DNA of 8,631 nucleotides from Cyanobacteria bacterium UBA9579. GTDB taxonomy: Bacteria; Cyanobacteriota; Vampirovibrionia; Gastranaerophilales; UBA9579. Numbering within the stretch: position 1 is the stretch's first letter; every line of letters begins with the position of its first letter. Position numbers and translations under genes: made by a program. The notes under the pieces were generated by a model, which did not search any database, had not been told where the DNA came from, and saw only the letters and a list, made by a program, of their open reading frames with translations. Below, piece after piece: positions 7,085 through 8,631 of this stretch. The stretch is taken from positions 1-8,631 of the forward strand of contig DNSU01000123.1 in the NCBI GenBank assembly GCA_003499585.1, in the 5' to 3' direction.

Positions 7085-7764
7085 TACAATTTGTCCTCTT
7101 TTTTAGGTTCATCAGAATTATTTTCAGTTATATTCTCGGTTAATTTATAAACAGCACTGCTGATTTGTACTTCTACCTTAGGTCTTATGGTTTCTTTTCC
7201 ACAGTTCATTATAGAAATGCTATCAATTGTAATTCTTCTCTGGTAATTCTCTAAAGCGTTAATAAAATTCATTACATCGGGGTAATAGCCAATAACTTTT
7301 ATTTGCACAGGGATAGTTGATAAAGTGATAGGAGCTACTTCAGCTTCCGTTTCTTTTGCTTTTCTCCTGGTACTTTTTTTCTTAGTTTCTTTTGGTTCGT
7401 TTGGATCCTCAATTTTAATAACTTTTTCAGCACCTGTACCAACAGAGAAAACACTTACATTAAAAGATTTTGAGAATTTTCCCATATCGACTAACAGTAT
7501 TGCCAAATCATCTTCAGAAGGAACCTTTATTTCAAAACCGGCTAATTTATCTTTTAGTTCCTGAACTTCTTTTAACAACTTTTTATTGTTTCTTAAGGAT
7601 TCTACCTGAGCTTGCGTATCACTATATGCCTGCTTCTCAACTTTTAAATCATCTTTTAGCTGATTCATATTTGCAACAGCCGGCATAATGAAATATACAA
7701 TAACCACTAGTGTTATTAATGCCGGAAATAAGCTTATTAGAATTATTTTTCGTGATTTGTTCAT
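7084..7764 (-). CDS. pilO: Type IV pilus inner-membrane protein PilO
   Basis: PilO pairs with PilN in the inner membrane and helps align the pilus motor with the secretin. The 226-residue protein has the expected layout: a short basic cytoplasmic N-terminus, one transmembrane helix (about 7-30), a periplasmic coiled coil (about 33-78), and a ferredoxin-like domain. That domain includes IPVQIKVIGYYPDVMNFINAL (151-171), matching the family's pattern of a strand, Gly-Tyr and a helix leading to the Phe-Ile pair. An unusual charged insert, rich in Lys, Arg and Glu (119-143), splits the periplasmic domain and is probably an exposed loop. The start ATG has AGGGT six bases upstream (complement 7771-7775). 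A 62-base gap without a recognisable gene or terminator separates it from pilN, while its stop codon overlaps the next start. Confidence 0.9.
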   Translation of the reverse strand: MNKSRKIILISLFPALITLVVIVYFIMPAVANMNQLKDDLKVEKQAYSDTQAQVESLRNNKKLLKEVQELKDKLAGFEIKVPSEDDLAILLVDMGKFSKSFNVSVFSVGTGAEKVIKIEDPNEPKETKKKSTRRKAKETEAEVAPITLSTIPVQIKVIGYYPDVMNFINALENYQRRITIDSISIMNCGKETIRPKVEVQISSAVYKLTENITENNSDEPKKEDKL

Positions 7765-7826
7765 ATATTTACCCTGTTTTTATTTTAATGGTGCTGTAAA
7801 CTGATACTTTAATTAATTTAGGTAAA

Positions 7827-8480
7827 TTACTCTTTTGTTTCTTTCTTGGAAAGATCAAGAGAAGTCTCTATTGTGAAATTGTAAGCTTCATCTTTTTCAA
7901 CATAATCAGCTGTTTTAATTACTGCATTTGCCAGATATGAGCTTAGTAAGCTGTTTTCATTAATATTTAAGACAAAGAAGGAAATTTGTTCTAAAAGGTT
8001 TTCTTTTGGGCTTCTTCTTGAATTTGTATGACCCTGTATATTTAAACCTATTCCGGAACTTGCTGCTTTTGCTTTTAAAATCTTTGTTATTTTAATATCT
8101 TTAGGAACAGTATTTTCAATATCGGTTAAAATACTATGCCAGGGAAGTATTGAGCTTTCTACCTGATTTTGTGCAAGCAGTTTCAAATCAAGTATTTTCT
8201 TGTCTTTAAGCAGGTTTTTATATATTGATTTGTTTGTTGCAAGTTCTGCTTTTAATTTTTCATGTTCTATCCTTAATTCAGACAACTCTGAACTAATTTT
8301 TTGAGCTGAATAAGAAGCTGAAAAACCTATACCAGCAGATAAAACTAATACAACCAGAGCTCCTGTTGTTAAAGTAAATGAAATTAATCGTGTTTTATCA
8401 TCAACATTTTCTATTAATGCTGGAGTTTTCTTAGTTTCTTTATCTTTTTTTCCTATTAAATTTATATTAATCGTTCTCAA
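7827..8480 (-). CDS. pilN: Type IV pilus inner-membrane protein PilN
   Basis: PilN connects cytoplasmic PilM to the periplasmic alignment complex. The N-terminus reads MRTININLIG, resembling the INLL tail that docks in a groove of PilM in known structures. A basic cytoplasmic linker, one transmembrane helix (about 32-54), a coiled coil (about 58-105) and a C-terminal ferredoxin-like domain follow, giving 217 residues, a normal length. The start codon is TTG (complement 8478-8480), overlapping the pilM TGA in the four bases TTGA. AAAGGA lies eight bases upstream (complement 8489-8494) and the conserved INLI tail begins at once, so this start is well supported despite not being ATG. Translation is probably coupled to that of pilM. 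Confidence 0.93.
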   Translation of the reverse strand: MRTININLIGKKDKETKKTPALIENVDDKTRLISFTLTTGALVVLVLSAGIGFSASYSAQKISSELSELRIEHEKLKAELATNKSIYKNLLKDKKILDLKLLAQNQVESSILPWHSILTDIENTVPKDIKITKILKAKAASSGIGLNIQGHTNSRRSPKENLLEQISFFVLNINENSLLSSYLANAVIKTADYVEKDEAYNFTIETSLDLSKKETKE

Positions 8481-8631
8481 TCTTGCAGTCCTTTCAGTGC
8501 TAATCCTACACTAGTGGCAAGCGCCGGAACTTTAAATCTGTTAATGGAATTATCATCAATGTTATACTTTATGTTGTTTAATGAATTACATAATATAGTA
8601 TCGATTTTTAATCTGTTTGCTATGTATTTAC
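8477..8631 (-). CDS. pilM: Type IV pilus assembly protein PilM, C-terminal fragment
   Basis: Only the last 50 residues before a TGA at complement 8477-8479 lie in the window; the rest runs off the right edge. The fragment contains ANRLKIDTILCNSL and ends VPALATSVGLALKGLQD. This agrees with the C-terminus of PilM, where a segment naming the protein's own position (Asn-Pro/Asn-Ser) precedes a conserved SVGLALRG-like helix. PilM is an actin-like, nucleotide-binding cytoplasmic protein that binds the PilN tail. The reading frame is open to the window edge. Its stop overlaps the pilN start, placing it first among the pil genes visible here. The upstream promoter and any earlier operon gene are outside the window. 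Confidence 0.88.
   Translation of the reverse strand, partial: KYIANRLKIDTILCNSLNNIKYNIDDNSINRFKVPALATSVGLALKGLQD
8489..8494 (-). promoter_or_regulatory. Ribosome-binding site for the TTG start of pilN
   Basis: AAAGGA on the minus strand lies inside the pilM coding sequence, eight bases before the pilN TTG. It decides in favour of the non-ATG start, since no ATG is available near the conserved PilN N-terminal tail. Confidence 0.75.

Noticed and set aside
7325..7688. Two plus-strand open frames opposite pilO
   Set aside because: They mirror the charged and coiled-coil parts of pilO and have no start signals of their own.

Overview
The window carries ordinary bacterial chromosomal genes from an AT-rich, double-membraned bacterium. 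An outer-membrane secretin (PilQ) with its inner-membrane alignment proteins implies a diderm envelope. The low-GC codon use, the stripped-down secretin and the membrane-anchored PilP-like protein do not look proteobacterial. A non-photosynthetic relative of the cyanobacteria (Vampirovibrionia/'Melainabacteria', e.g. Gastranaerophilales) would fit, but that is an inference from general protein character and not proven by anything in the window.

Layout, left to right. A well-formed ribosome-binding site and ATG on the minus strand at the extreme left edge mark the start of a gene that leaves the window. Next, also on the minus strand, is a membrane-anchored protein of unknown function (95-742). 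A 255-base AT-rich divergent region (743-997) separates it from mutS (998-3589), the only plus-strand gene, which encodes a full-length mismatch-recognition ATPase ending in a beta-clamp-binding motif. mutS converges on metF (3648-4523, minus; methylenetetrahydrofolate reductase). The short space between them holds an 18-base perfect palindrome. A candidate metF promoter and a strong intrinsic terminator lie between metF and the last block.

That block (4662-8631, minus) is a type IV pilus assembly operon in the order pilM (only its C-terminus is present), pilN, pilO, a pilP-like gene and pilQ. pilM/pilN and pilO/pilP-like overlap in the manner of translationally coupled genes, and the operon ends in the terminator at 4621-4644. 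In known systems PilM is a cytoplasmic actin-like protein that holds the N-terminal tail of PilN. PilN and PilO form an inner-membrane dimer, and PilP links them to the PilQ secretin pore through which the pilus leaves the cell. The same chain can be read here from protein order and topology.

I see no CRISPR array, tRNA, rRNA, transposase or phage gene. I do not see a clearly new system. The points most worth a second look are the PilP-like protein and reduced secretin, the palindrome after mutS, and the uncharacterised Cys-rich-headed membrane protein.
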